From the NCBI RefSeq assembly GCF_018882465.1, contig NZ_JACVOK010000001.1:1054001-1118000 (forward strand): DNA of 64,000 nucleotides, given 5' to 3'. Below are positions 9,197-18,168 of this stretch, piece after piece (position 1 is the stretch's first letter; every line of letters begins with the position of its first letter). The notes beneath the pieces were generated by a model. It was not told the DNA's origin. It saw nothing but the letters and a program-made list of their open reading frames with translations, and did no database searches. Source of the stretch: Polynucleobacter sp. 73C-SIWE (GTDB lineage: Bacteria; Pseudomonadota; Gammaproteobacteria; Burkholderiales; Burkholderiaceae). A program made the position numbers and the translations under genes.

Positions 9197-12100
9197 ATGC
9201 GTAAGCACACTTTAATCCCTTCATTCTTGATTGGCTGCGGAATTTTGTTGTTCTCAGTCACCGCCTTGGCCACAACTATCAAGGAAGAAGTGGATATTGA
9301 GGGTATTAAAGCTCCACCTAGAGATATTAAAGACATCCTCAAACTGGTGGAGCAAACCAAACCAGACTTAGCGATTGTTGAACGTGCGCAAAAAGTAGTG
9401 GCAATGCCTTTGCCTGCCTCACAAGATAATGAAGTTCTAAACCATTTTTATACTAGGCGCTCAGCAGCTTTTGAGGATCTAGGAAGTACCGGCGAGGCTC
9501 TAAAAAATCTAGAGATTGCCGTTACTCAATACCCATCTAACAATCCTCGACTTTATTTGAATGATTTGATTCATTTGAGTATATTGGAAAGTTCAGTTGG
9601 TCAGCAGTCAAAAGCTATCACCCTCATTCAGAAAGCTCAAGCACATCAGTTATCAGCTTTACCTAACTCGAGTGGTTTTCAGATGTCTATGGGCAGATTA
9701 TTACTTAGCTACTATGTTAATTCAGGTAACTTTGAGGCAGCCCAAAAAACACTTGAGAATATGAATGTTACGTTAAGCAACTTAAAAAGGTCCCGAGTAT
9801 ATATGGAATATGGGCCTAATTGGGAGGCAGCATATGAAAGTGCGCGGGGTATATATTTTTCAGGCCAAGGTCAATGGGTAGAGAGCGAGCGATCCCTTAG
9901 AAAAACGCTGCACTTTCTTGAAGCCCAGTATCAAAAAGTTAAAAATAGTTCAATAAAAATCGATGTTGTCGGAGATGAGGCTAGATCTGCTGCTGATGCC
10001 TCTAATAATCCCCGAATTTATGTTAGCCAAATTTTAAACAGAGAATTAAATTTAGCCAATGTTCTACTGCGGCAGCGAAAATTAATTGATGCTGAGTACT
10101 ATGCTCGAAAATCAATCACTCTTTCTCTATCTAGCTTTGGTTCAAATTCGATTGAAGTTGCTCGTGGTCTAAGAAGTCTAGCTATCATTGTCAACGAGCA
10201 AGGGAGATATGCCGAGGCCGTTTTACTGTCAAGATTATCACTGGCGACAGTTAAGGCTGCAGGAGCGACAGGCGCCAATTCTACCCTTGCCTCAGCCCAG
10301 AGGTCATTAGGCACCGCGCTTGTGGCCGATGGAAAATATGCTGAGGCCAATCAAGTTTTTGAGGAGATGGCTGCTGGGATTAAAACGGACCCAGAGATGG
10401 CGAAAAGTTATCAATTTGGGGATCTGGATTGGGTGCTGGCAATGCTCAAGACTGGCAAATCTAATCAAGCTAATGAGATGGTGAGTAGTATGCTTCAGAG
10501 GCAGGAGATTAGCGCCGATAGAAATTCTCCTCGATTGGCTATGATTCGGGCATTTGATGCGGCAAGCTTACAGGCCGAGAATAAATGGACTGAGGCAGAC
10601 GCTGCATATAAGTTATCCATGCCTATCTTGATCGATCAAGCTCGTAATGATGCGGAGAACGACACAACAAGTATTAAGCAACAACAACGCATGACCTTTC
10701 TTTTGGAGAGTTATTTAGCCTCATTGGCAAATACGGCAAAAACCGATCCTAACCAAGCTGCGACTGCAGCAGCACAGGCTTTTCAGATTGCTGATATTGC
10801 TAGGGGGAGCGGTGTTCAGAGAGCTCTTACTGCTAGTGCTGCTCGTGCAAGTATTAAAGATCCTCAATTGGCGGGTCTTGCAAGGCAGGAGCAGGACTTA
10901 CAAAGGCGAATTAATACACTCTCAGAATTATTAACGGGCTTACGTTCAGCATCTCCCGATCAGCAATTGCCTGCAGTTCAAGGCAAGATTCGGTCAGACA
11001 TAGAGGCATTTAAATCACAGCGTGAAGCGCTTAAAAAAGAGATTGAGAAAAAGTTTCCTGACTATGCGGAGCTGGTTGAGCCTAAGCCCGCTTCAATTGA
11101 GCGAACCCAGCGGCTATTGAAGGCTGATGAGGTGCTTGTATCGTGGTATTTTTCTGAAAATACTGGCTATGTTTGGGCTATCAGCAAGCAGGGAGCCCAG
11201 TTTTCACAATTATCAATTGGTCGGAAGCAAATGGCTAAGGAAGTGGCGCAATTGCGAAAAGCGCTCGATCCTGGTGTATCAACAATTGATGAAATCCCCC
11301 CTTTTGATGTTGCATTGGCGTTTAAGCTTTATCAGGAAATTTTGGCACCAGTAGAAGCAGGCTTTAAAGGCAAAAAAGTTATGTTAGTTGTACCTCATGC
11401 AGAGCTGGGTCAGTTGCCAATATCGTTGTTAGTTACTCGTGCAACAAATCAGCCGGCAAAAGGTGGTGCAATTGCTTTCGCTGGCTATAAGTCAGTTCCA
11501 TGGCTTACGAGAGATATCGCAGTTGCTCAGGTACCTTCTGTAACTGCTCTCACGGCTTTAAGAAGTCTTCCTGAGGGCAATCCTAATCGAAAGAATTTCG
11601 TTGGTTTTGGTGACCCCTACTTCAGTAGTGCTCAGGAAAAAAGTGCTCAAAAAAGTTCTTTAACACAGTTTGCAACAAGAGGTATGCCTTTGAAATTAAG
11701 AAGTGCACCTAAGACTTCTGGAGTAAGTTCAGCAGAGTTAGCCCTGCTCCCGCGTTTACCTGACACTAGTTTAGAAATCGAAGAAATTGCTAAGGTAGTT
11801 GGCGCTCAGCCTGGTGATATCTTTTTGCATAAACAAGCTAGCGTGAAGCAGGTAACTTCAATGGATTTATCAGATCGCAAAGTCGTCATGTTTTCTACGC
11901 ATGGCTTAGTGCCTGGAGAGCTTAATGGCTTAACTCAACCTGCGCTAGCACTATCGTCTCCTGACGTAACGGGTGACAAAGATGACGGCCTTCTGACTAT
12001 GGATAAGGTAATTGCGTTAAAGTTAGATGCTGACTGGGTAGTACTCTCTGCTTGTAATACCGCTGCCGGTGAGGGTGCTGGTTCTGAGGCAGTCTCAGGT

Positions 12101-12358
12101 CTTGGGAGAGCCTTCTTCTTTGCGGGTGCTAAAGCACTGTTAGTCTCTAACTGGCCAGTAGATTCAGTCGCTTCTCGAGCTTTAATGACAGACCTCTTTA
12201 AAAGTCAGCAAAAAGCCCAGGGAACTAGCAAGGCTGAGCTCCTAAGGCAGGCAATGCTCAACCAAATTGACCAGGGCGGCATGAAGGAAGGCGGTAACAT
12301 GAAGTACGCTTATGCTCACCCCTTGTTCTGGGCCCCATTCGTAGTGGTTGGAGATTGA
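9197..12358 (+). CDS. Exported TPR-CHAT domain protein (caspase-like)
   Basis: The 1053-residue protein has an N-terminal signal peptide (residues about 1-25, ending ALA), a long region of TPR-like helical pairs, a coiled-coil stretch near residues 560-620, and a C-terminal CHAT domain. CHAT domains belong to the caspase/separase clan of cysteine peptidases. The expected catalytic pair is visible as His902 in FSTHGLVPGELNG and Cys953 in VVLSACNTAAGEG, with GLGRAFFFAGAKALLVSNWPVDS following as in known members. The signal peptide implies action in the periplasm or at the envelope. The three genes downstream on the same strand may form a unit with it. Substrate and purpose are unknown. Confidence 0.85.
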   Translation: MRKHTLIPSFLIGCGILLFSVTALATTIKEEVDIEGIKAPPRDIKDILKLVEQTKPDLAIVERAQKVVAMPLPASQDNEVLNHFYTRRSAAFEDLGSTGEALKNLEIAVTQYPSNNPRLYLNDLIHLSILESSVGQQSKAITLIQKAQAHQLSALPNSSGFQMSMGRLLLSYYVNSGNFEAAQKTLENMNVTLSNLKRSRVYMEYGPNWEAAYESARGIYFSGQGQWVESERSLRKTLHFLEAQYQKVKNSSIKIDVVGDEARSAADASNNPRIYVSQILNRELNLANVLLRQRKLIDAEYYARKSITLSLSSFGSNSIEVARGLRSLAIIVNEQGRYAEAVLLSRLSLATVKAAGATGANSTLASAQRSLGTALVADGKYAEANQVFEEMAAGIKTDPEMAKSYQFGDLDWVLAMLKTGKSNQANEMVSSMLQRQEISADRNSPRLAMIRAFDAASLQAENKWTEADAAYKLSMPILIDQARNDAENDTTSIKQQQRMTFLLESYLASLANTAKTDPNQAATAAAQAFQIADIARGSGVQRALTASAARASIKDPQLAGLARQEQDLQRRINTLSELLTGLRSASPDQQLPAVQGKIRSDIEAFKSQREALKKEIEKKFPDYAELVEPKPASIERTQRLLKADEVLVSWYFSENTGYVWAISKQGAQFSQLSIGRKQMAKEVAQLRKALDPGVSTIDEIPPFDVALAFKLYQEILAPVEAGFKGKKVMLVVPHAELGQLPISLLVTRATNQPAKGGAIAFAGYKSVPWLTRDIAVAQVPSVTALTALRSLPEGNPNRKNFVGFGDPYFSSAQEKSAQKSSLTQFATRGMPLKLRSAPKTSGVSSAELALLPRLPDTSLEIEEIAKVVGAQPGDIFLHKQASVKQVTSMDLSDRKVVMFSTHGLVPGELNGLTQPALALSSPDVTGDKDDGLLTMDKVIALKLDADWVVLSACNTAAGEGAGSEAVSGLGRAFFFAGAKALLVSNWPVDSVASRALMTDLFKSQQKAQGTSKAELLRQAMLNQIDQGGMKEGGNMKYAYAHPLFWAPFVVVGD

Positions 12359-12403
12359 TTTAAGATTTATCCATTGAGTAACTCTAATTATTGAAAGTTT
12401 TTT

Positions 12404-12841
12404 ATGAAATTGACTCAACTATTACTCACCTCTTTCTTATTCATTTTTTCTCAGTTGGTGATCGCTGCGCCATTGATTAGCGCAAAAGAGGCAGCCCTTC
12501 CACCAGCTGCTGGCACTTTAGCTACGCGTGGAATCTCTCGTGGCCCTGCGATTAAGTTGACATCACCAGAAGCTGATACGCCGGTAGCTGCTCCATTTGA
12601 TTTCAAAGTGAACTTTGAGCCACGCGGTGATGCAAAGATTGACCCCAGCTCTGTGAAGGTGGTTTATATGAAGTCACCCTTTGTGGATCTCACCCCGCGC
12701 CTTAAAAATGCAATCTCAGCCAATGGTATTGATTTTGCAAAAGCAGAAGTTCCTCCAGGAACGCACACAATACGAGTCACTGTTAAAGACTCTGAAGGTC
12801 GTGAGACTAATTCAGTATTAAATTTAGTAGTCAATAAATGA
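12404..12841 (+). CDS. Small exported protein with Ig-like fold (hypothetical)
   Basis: This 145-residue protein begins with a clear signal peptide (MKLTQLLLTSFLFIFSQLVIAA). The mature part reads as a single beta-rich domain: PAIKLTSPEADTPVAAPFDFKVNFEPR, then PSSVKVVYMK, and PPGTHTIRVTVKDSEGRETNSVLNLVV, a pattern typical of bacterial Ig-like or fibronectin-like modules. No catalytic residues are apparent. It lies 45 bases after the CHAT gene, and its stop overlaps the start of the next gene, so co-expression is likely. A binding or scaffold role for the CHAT protein is only a guess. Confidence 0.7.
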   Translation: MKLTQLLLTSFLFIFSQLVIAAPLISAKEAALPPAAGTLATRGISRGPAIKLTSPEADTPVAAPFDFKVNFEPRGDAKIDPSSVKVVYMKSPFVDLTPRLKNAISANGIDFAKAEVPPGTHTIRVTVKDSEGRETNSVLNLVVNK

Positions 12842-13629
12842 TGAATTGCCCTTATTGCCTTTCAGAAGTTTCTGATGAGGCTTACGTCTGCAAAACCTGT
12901 AGTCGCGACCTCTATTTATTTAAGCCAATGATGGCGAAGGTTGCAGATCTAGAGGGTCAATTAGCAGCAGCACCAAGCCCAGCGCTTTATGAGCTCAGAA
13001 TAGCTGAGCTAGAACAGTTATTGGATGAGCAAAATCAAAAGCTGGAAAAAAGGTCTTCATTGCAGTGGATATCAGATATTGCTTTATATCTCATCATCCC
13101 ATTACTGCTATTACTCTCAGCACATTGGTTGATTGTGGTGGTGTACGACACCAAGATGCTCTATCTGCGCATTATTTCAATGGTCCTGCCCCTGCCATTT
13201 GCTTATGCATTATTTAATAAGAGCGCATATAAATTATTTCCTTGGTTTATTGGGGTAATTTTTTTGGCGATCTCCTCAGTCATTGGCATGAGTTGGATTA
13301 CGAGCCTGGTGGATAAAACTCCTGTATTACCCCAGAATCTATTTGAATGGAAAGAGGTATTGGAGTATTCCGCCAGCATTGCGTTTAGTTTCTTAACGGG
13401 CATGCTGCTGGGGAGAGTTTCATACTTGGCCAAGCAAAGAGCCAGAAGGGCTGGTCTTGTAAATTCGATGATGAAAGTTGCATCGTTAAACCTAAAGGAT
13501 GGCGGAGCATCTATAAAAAATGTACATGGCTTAATGAAAAAATTGCAAGAGTATGGTGGAACGGTTGTTGCATTAGGCACTACTGCTGTATCGATTTATA
13601 CCGGTCTTAAGGGAATCATTGGTAACTAG
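12838..13629 (+). CDS. Zinc-ribbon membrane protein (hypothetical)
   Basis: The 263-residue protein starts with MNCPYCLSEVSDEAYVCKTCSRDLY, a CxxC...CxxC zinc ribbon, followed by a short coiled coil (ALYELRIAELEQLLDEQNQKLEKR) and at least four hydrophobic segments between about residues 80 and 190. The C-terminal part is again soluble except for a small hydrophobic end. The start ATG overlaps the preceding stop (ATGA), and the following gene overlaps its end by 11 bases. I do not recognise a family of known function. Its metal site would be cytoplasmic, opposite to the exported neighbours. Confidence 0.7.
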   Translation: MMNCPYCLSEVSDEAYVCKTCSRDLYLFKPMMAKVADLEGQLAAAPSPALYELRIAELEQLLDEQNQKLEKRSSLQWISDIALYLIIPLLLLLSAHWLIVVVYDTKMLYLRIISMVLPLPFAYALFNKSAYKLFPWFIGVIFLAISSVIGMSWITSLVDKTPVLPQNLFEWKEVLEYSASIAFSFLTGMLLGRVSYLAKQRARRAGLVNSMMKVASLNLKDGGASIKNVHGLMKKLQEYGGTVVALGTTAVSIYTGLKGIIGN

Positions 13630-14356
13630 ATTTTTATTGGCATGGTGTCTATGTCAAATTAGTATTGCCGCTCATGGGCAGGTATTTGATGTTCCGCATC
13701 AACAGGATGTCCCTACACGTACACTTTTGGTTGATGCTAAAAATCCAAAAGCCCTAGTTCTGTTATTTCCAGGTGGCGGAGGCATGCTACGTCTGAAAGA
13801 TGACGGCACGACTAGAAATCGCCATACCTTTGTCCGTTCAATTGACCTCTGGGCACAATATCAGATTGATGCCGTGCTAGTCGACACTCCATATGACTTA
13901 GGCGATCTAAAAAGGGGTGATCGTAGAGATCAAGAAGATCATCTCAAAAGAGTGGGTGAAGTGCTTAGTTTTTATAAAAGTAAAACTGGCTTACCGATTT
14001 GGATTTTTGGTCATAGCATGGGGACATCTACCGCTACATATTATGCAAATCAAGTAAAAACAAACTCACTAGCCGGAATTATTATTGCGGGGACGGTACG
14101 AACCGCCAGATTGAGTGGCGACCCTCAGTTTCCCGTTTTGGCAATTCATCATATCAATGATCAGTGCGCTGGTACACCTCTTTCCGCCTCTGAATACATT
14201 ATTTCATCAAGACCTAAAAGCTATATTTCTCAACTAGAGATTATTGAAGGTGGCATCAGTGAAGGTAATGTTTGCGATTCATTTGGATATCATGGCTTTA
14301 ATCAAACTGAGCCAGAGCTAGTCAAGCGTGCTGCCAAATTTATTCTGGGCCAATAA
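13619..14356 (+). CDS. Exported alpha/beta hydrolase
   Basis: The reading frame begins at TTG 13619, inside the end of the previous gene, and gives a signal peptide (MVTRFLLAWCLCQISIAAHGQ). The mature protein is an alpha/beta hydrolase: LVLLFPGGGG for the oxyanion region, IFGHSMGTS with the nucleophile Ser133, and a late histidine in FGYHGFNQTEP. A later in-frame start would remove the export signal, so the TTG start is preferred. It closes the four-gene CHAT block. Substrate unknown; dienelactone-hydrolase-like or esterase activity is possible. Confidence 0.72.
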   Translation: MVTRFLLAWCLCQISIAAHGQVFDVPHQQDVPTRTLLVDAKNPKALVLLFPGGGGMLRLKDDGTTRNRHTFVRSIDLWAQYQIDAVLVDTPYDLGDLKRGDRRDQEDHLKRVGEVLSFYKSKTGLPIWIFGHSMGTSTATYYANQVKTNSLAGIIIAGTVRTARLSGDPQFPVLAIHHINDQCAGTPLSASEYIISSRPKSYISQLEIIEGGISEGNVCDSFGYHGFNQTEPELVKRAAKFILGQ

Positions 14357-14489
14357 ATAGTCCCCTATCAGACTTTACTGATTACTGCGTCTACTCAAGT
14401 TTTAAGTCAACCATACTCATAGCCATTCGTTGTAAACGATCCATGCGCACTTTGTGTTCGTGGATTTTTTATTTACTACTGGAGAACGT

Positions 14490-14918
14490 ATGAGTCGATA
14501 TTTGAATATTAGTGTTGTAACTAGTTTAGTGAGATCTGCTGGACTTGCTGCAGTGTTGACTGTTTCTGCCCTTGGTGTTGCTAATGCATCCCCAATTAAT
14601 GTTAATACTGCTACTCAATCAGAGTTAGAGAGCATTAAGGGGATTGGACCCTCTAAGGCAAAAACCATTATTTCTGAGCGTTTGGATGGCGGTCACTTTC
14701 AAGATGCCAATGACTTACAGAAACGAGTCCGCGGCATTGGGATGAGATCCGTTGAAAAGATGGTGGATAACGGTTTAACGATTGAGGCTCCTGGCTCTTT
14801 TCGGGAGCCCAATGGCAGAACTCAGAAGGAAGGCAGCGCCTCTGGCAGACGCCATTCTCGTAATCAAAATAGTCATCGCCATCAGCCGGAGCGTGCGGGA
14901 GCAGGTCGCAGAAATTAA
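14490..14918 (+). CDS. ComEA-like helix-hairpin-helix protein, exported
   Basis: The protein has 142 residues from ATG 14490, which has GGAG 6 bases upstream; a longer frame from 14454 would spoil the signal peptide. After the signal (ending NASP) comes one helix-hairpin-helix domain: INVNTATQSELESIKGIGPSKAKTI and LQKRVRGIGMRSVEKM, as in ComEA DNA-uptake proteins. A basic, histidine- and arginine-rich tail of about 45 residues follows. ComEA-like proteins bind DNA in the periplasm during transformation, but no other competence gene is near, so that role is inferred. Confidence 0.8.
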   Translation: MSRYLNISVVTSLVRSAGLAAVLTVSALGVANASPINVNTATQSELESIKGIGPSKAKTIISERLDGGHFQDANDLQKRVRGIGMRSVEKMVDNGLTIEAPGSFREPNGRTQKEGSASGRRHSRNQNSHRHQPERAGAGRRN

Positions 14919-14959
14919 ACCCTTCCGCGTGTAGGTGGGCTTATGGCTAAAATGGCCTT

Positions 14960-15871
14960 ATGAGCAAACCTTCTTACCTCACTATTTCACAGACTGTAGG
15001 CAATACGCCTTTAGTTCAGTTGCAACGTATTCCCGGGCTCGAGAACTCGACTCGCAATAATGTGATTTTGGGTAAGTTAGAAGGAAATAATCCAGCCGGG
15101 TCGGTGAAGGACCGACCTGCGCTGTCGATGATCATGCGTGCGCAAGAGCGTGGCGAAATTAAACCCGGTGATACCTTGATTGAAGCAACTAGTGGCAACA
15201 CCGGCATTGCTTTGGCTATGACAGCCGCGATGTTAGGTTACAAGATGGTATTAGTCATGCCAGAGAATCAAAGCATTGAACGCCGTCAAAGTATGGCTGC
15301 TTATGGAGCTGAGTTGATCCTGACAGCCGCCTCTGGTGGTATGGAGTTTGCGCGCGATTATGCTCTCCAACTGCAACGAGAGGGGCGCGGTAGATTATTG
15401 GATCAGTTTGCCAATTCAGATAATCCTCGGGCCCATATTGAAACTACCGGACCAGAGATTTGGCGCGATACTGATGGTCAAGTCACCCATTTTATTTCTG
15501 CAATGGGAACTACTGGAACGATTACTGGTGTGTCGACTTATCTCAAATCAATGAATCCTGCCATTCAGATTATTGGTGCGCAGCCTGAAGAGGGCTCGCA
15601 AATTCCGGGAATTCGTAAATGGGCTCCAGAGTATTTGCCGAAGATTTATCAGGGCGATAAAGTCGATCGCATTGAATATGTCACACAAGCCGATGCGGAA
15701 GAGATGGCTCGCCGTCTAGCTGCCGAAGAGGGTATCTTCTGCGGTATCTCAGCTGGCGGTGCTTTGGTAGTGGCTCTGCGCATTGCACGTCAGGCTGAGA
15801 ATGCTACGATTGTCTTTATTGTTTGCGATCGTGGCGATCGCTACCTATCTACCGGTGTGTTCCCAGCTTAA
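14960..15871 (+). CDS. cysM: Cysteine synthase B
   Basis: CysM makes cysteine from O-acetylserine and sulfide or thiosulfate using pyridoxal phosphate. The 303-residue protein starts YLTISQTVGNTPLVQL and contains the PLP lysine in NNPAGSVKDRPA, the substrate loop EATSGNTGIALA, and the PLP phosphate-binding loop MGTTGTITG. The RRLAAEEGIFCGISAGGAL segment favours CysM over CysK. Its last four bases overlap the end of the convergent mltB gene, with no terminator between them. Confidence 0.93.
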   Translation: MSKPSYLTISQTVGNTPLVQLQRIPGLENSTRNNVILGKLEGNNPAGSVKDRPALSMIMRAQERGEIKPGDTLIEATSGNTGIALAMTAAMLGYKMVLVMPENQSIERRQSMAAYGAELILTAASGGMEFARDYALQLQREGRGRLLDQFANSDNPRAHIETTGPEIWRDTDGQVTHFISAMGTTGTITGVSTYLKSMNPAIQIIGAQPEEGSQIPGIRKWAPEYLPKIYQGDKVDRIEYVTQADAEEMARRLAAEEGIFCGISAGGALVVALRIARQAENATIVFIVCDRGDRYLSTGVFPA

Positions 15872-17121
15872 TTTACTTTAGGTTTTTTCTTTGCGCTAGA
15901 TTTTTTTGGCTTCGATTTTTCACTAGTACTTTTGGCGTCTTTTGCTTTACCAGTATTTTCGACTGGCACTACGCTTTGATTCTTGTATCCCAAGGCTTCT
16001 GCAAACTCAGCAACACTTTGTGCATAGAAATAACTGCGGTTGTATTGAACAATTGTCAGAAAGTTATTTAAGCCTACAAAATACTGGACTTGGTCTGAAC
16101 CATCTTTATCTGGGTAGGGTAGATCCACAATAAATGCTTTGCTGCTGGGTTCAACACCACCGCTTTGCAAATCACCTTGTTGCTTGGTCAAAATACCTTT
16201 TTCAATCAGCTCTTGAACCGTATATTTTAGTTCTGGTTGTCCATCAGCGAGCTCTTTGGCGGCCGCTATGCCTTTAGATTGCACGGAAAAAGAGATTGGC
16301 ATGCCGCTTTGCCAGCCATGCATTTTCATGAAGTTACCAACACTGGCAATTGCATCTTTGGGGCTCTGCTTTAAATCAATTTTTCCATCGCCATCACCAT
16401 CGACTGCAAAACTGCGAATACTGCTGGGCATGAATTGCGGTAAACCAATGGCGCCAGCATAGGAGCTATTTTGATTGAGGCAAGCGCTAAAGCGAGCGCT
16501 GTTGACGCCCTGGATGCTGTTCTTTGCTGGCAACTTTCCACCGGCTTCAGTCCAGCATAGAAGAATGAGTTCTTTCAGTTGATCCTTAAAAAGCTGTTCA
16601 CGGGCTGGCTTATTGACCGTCTCAGGGTAGCTAAACGCTAGGGTTGATAAGACATCCTTAACTCGAAAATTACCGGTCTGGCGCCCATAAATGGTCTCAA
16701 TGCCAATAATGGCAACAATGATCTCGACGGGGACTCCGGAATCCTGCTCCACTTGACTTAAAAATGCCTGGTTTTCATCCCAAAAGGCCTTTCCAGCCTT
16801 CAGGCGAACTGGTTCGATGAAGCGCTTGCGGTATGCCAGCCAATTTTTCTTAAAAGTCCCCGATGGGGGTAATACCAATTTGCGTATTGAAGGAATCGTT
16901 TTACCATCAAGAAAGCCTGATTCTAGGCTTTGTAGAGGGATTTCTTGGGTTTGGGAAACCTGGTTTAGGAGTTCATTGATGTTTTGACTAAACCGCACTT
17001 CAGAGGCTGCATCATCAGCTTGGTTTACGATGGATTGCTCTGGCTTAGTTGGTTGTGTTGGCGCGCTAGAGCAGCCAGCAAGAGCGAGAGCTAGTAGTAA
17101 GCAGGAGGCGCGAAGATTCAT
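15868..17121 (-). CDS. mltB: Membrane-bound lytic murein transglycosylase B
   Basis: MltB cleaves peptidoglycan glycan strands with formation of 1,6-anhydromuramyl ends. The chosen start at 17121 gives MNLRASCLLLALALAGCSS, a lipoprotein signal with the lipobox cysteine; the open frame from GTG 17154 adds 11 residues that would mask it. The catalytic glutamate lies in IIGIETIYGRQTGNFRVKDVL, and NSSYAGAIGLPQFMPSSIRSFAVD is the family signature. The product is 417 residues with a lysine-rich C-terminal tail. It converges on cysM with a 4-base overlap. Confidence 0.92.
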   Translation of the reverse strand: MNLRASCLLLALALAGCSSAPTQPTKPEQSIVNQADDAASEVRFSQNINELLNQVSQTQEIPLQSLESGFLDGKTIPSIRKLVLPPSGTFKKNWLAYRKRFIEPVRLKAGKAFWDENQAFLSQVEQDSGVPVEIIVAIIGIETIYGRQTGNFRVKDVLSTLAFSYPETVNKPAREQLFKDQLKELILLCWTEAGGKLPAKNSIQGVNSARFSACLNQNSSYAGAIGLPQFMPSSIRSFAVDGDGDGKIDLKQSPKDAIASVGNFMKMHGWQSGMPISFSVQSKGIAAAKELADGQPELKYTVQELIEKGILTKQQGDLQSGGVEPSSKAFIVDLPYPDKDGSDQVQYFVGLNNFLTIVQYNRSYFYAQSVAEFAEALGYKNQSVVPVENTGKAKDAKSTSEKSKPKKSSAKKKPKVN

Positions 17122-17204
17122 GTGCGCTTTAGTCGATTTTTGAGAAATAAACACATTTTATTAGATTATAAAAATAAGAGTTTTGCTATTAAGGATTAAG
17201 AGCA

Positions 17205-18125
17205 ATGACAACAGGATACATAACTCATCCAGATTTTCTAAAACATGAGATGGGAAGTCACCACCCAGAGTGCCCCGAGCGTATTCAGGCGATCAATGAT
17301 CAATTGATTCGTAGCGGTTTAGATCGCTTTCTTCATCATTTGGATGCTCCCCTAGCAACTGAAGACCAACTGGAATTAGTGCATAGCCCAGACCATGTGG
17401 CATTTGTGAGAGATCGCGCGCCAGAAAGTGGCTATTTCATGCTGGATGGTGACACCATCATGAACCCTCATACCTATAGAGCATCCTTACGTGCAGCAGG
17501 CGCTGCAATCGCAGGGGTTGATGCCGTGATGAAGGGTGAAGTTGAAAATGTTTTCTGTGCTGTAAGGCCGCCTGGACATCATGCTGAGCCAACCCGTTCG
17601 ATGGGCTTTTGTTTGTTTGATAACGTTGCCATTGCAGCTCGTTATGCACAAGAAGCCTACGGTATAGAGCGTGTCGCCATCATTGATTTTGATGTACATC
17701 ACGGCAATGGTACTGAAGCGGCATTTATCAACGACCCTCATGTGATGATGTGCAGTTTTTTCCAGCACCCTTTTTACCCATACAGCGGTCTAGATCCCTC
17801 AGACAATATGGTGAATGTGCCATTGCCTGCAACTACTCGCGGCGACGTAGTGCGCTCCATTGTGGAGGAGCGCTGGTTGCCTGCCCTGCGTAATTTTGAG
17901 CCCGAGCTCATCATTATTTCCGCTGGGTTTGATGCACATCGCGAAGATGACTTGGGTCAAATGGGCTTAGTTGAGGATGATTATGTTTGGATTACAAAAC
18001 GCCTCAAAGAAATTGCAAAAGACTATGCACAAAATCGCATCGTGAGTTGCCTAGAGGGAGGGTATAACCTCTCTGCTTTGGGTCGAAGTGTGGTGGCTCA
18101 TGTCAAGGCGTTAGCTGATCTTTAA
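17205..18125 (+). CDS. Histone deacetylase family protein
   Basis: The 306-residue enzyme belongs to the zinc-dependent arginase/deacetylase fold (HDAC class II-like, acetoin-utilisation or acetylpolyamine amidohydrolase relatives). Motifs are RPPGHHAEPTRSMGFCLFDNVAIAA with the catalytic histidine pair, IIDFDVHHGNGTEAAF with the zinc-binding Asp and His, and SAGFDAHREDDLGQM with the second zinc Asp. Substrates in bacteria are probably acetylated small molecules or lysines. It lies 43 bases upstream of the acyl-CoA ligase gene, which may share its transcript. Confidence 0.88.
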   Translation: MTTGYITHPDFLKHEMGSHHPECPERIQAINDQLIRSGLDRFLHHLDAPLATEDQLELVHSPDHVAFVRDRAPESGYFMLDGDTIMNPHTYRASLRAAGAAIAGVDAVMKGEVENVFCAVRPPGHHAEPTRSMGFCLFDNVAIAARYAQEAYGIERVAIIDFDVHHGNGTEAAFINDPHVMMCSFFQHPFYPYSGLDPSDNMVNVPLPATTRGDVVRSIVEERWLPALRNFEPELIIISAGFDAHREDDLGQMGLVEDDYVWITKRLKEIAKDYAQNRIVSCLEGGYNLSALGRSVVAHVKALADL

Positions 18126-18168
18126 GCGATACCAACCGAATTAAAAAAACTGTTATTGAAAGTGTGTG

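Noticed and set aside
13203..13580. Minus-strand open frame of 125 codons inside the zinc-ribbon membrane gene
   Set aside because: It is a mirror of a real coding sequence with overlapping neighbours on the plus strand; no motif or start signal supports it.
17122..17154. GTG start for mltB 11 codons upstream
   Set aside because: It would place charged residues ahead of the lipoprotein signal; the ATG at 17121 gives a standard lipobox signal.
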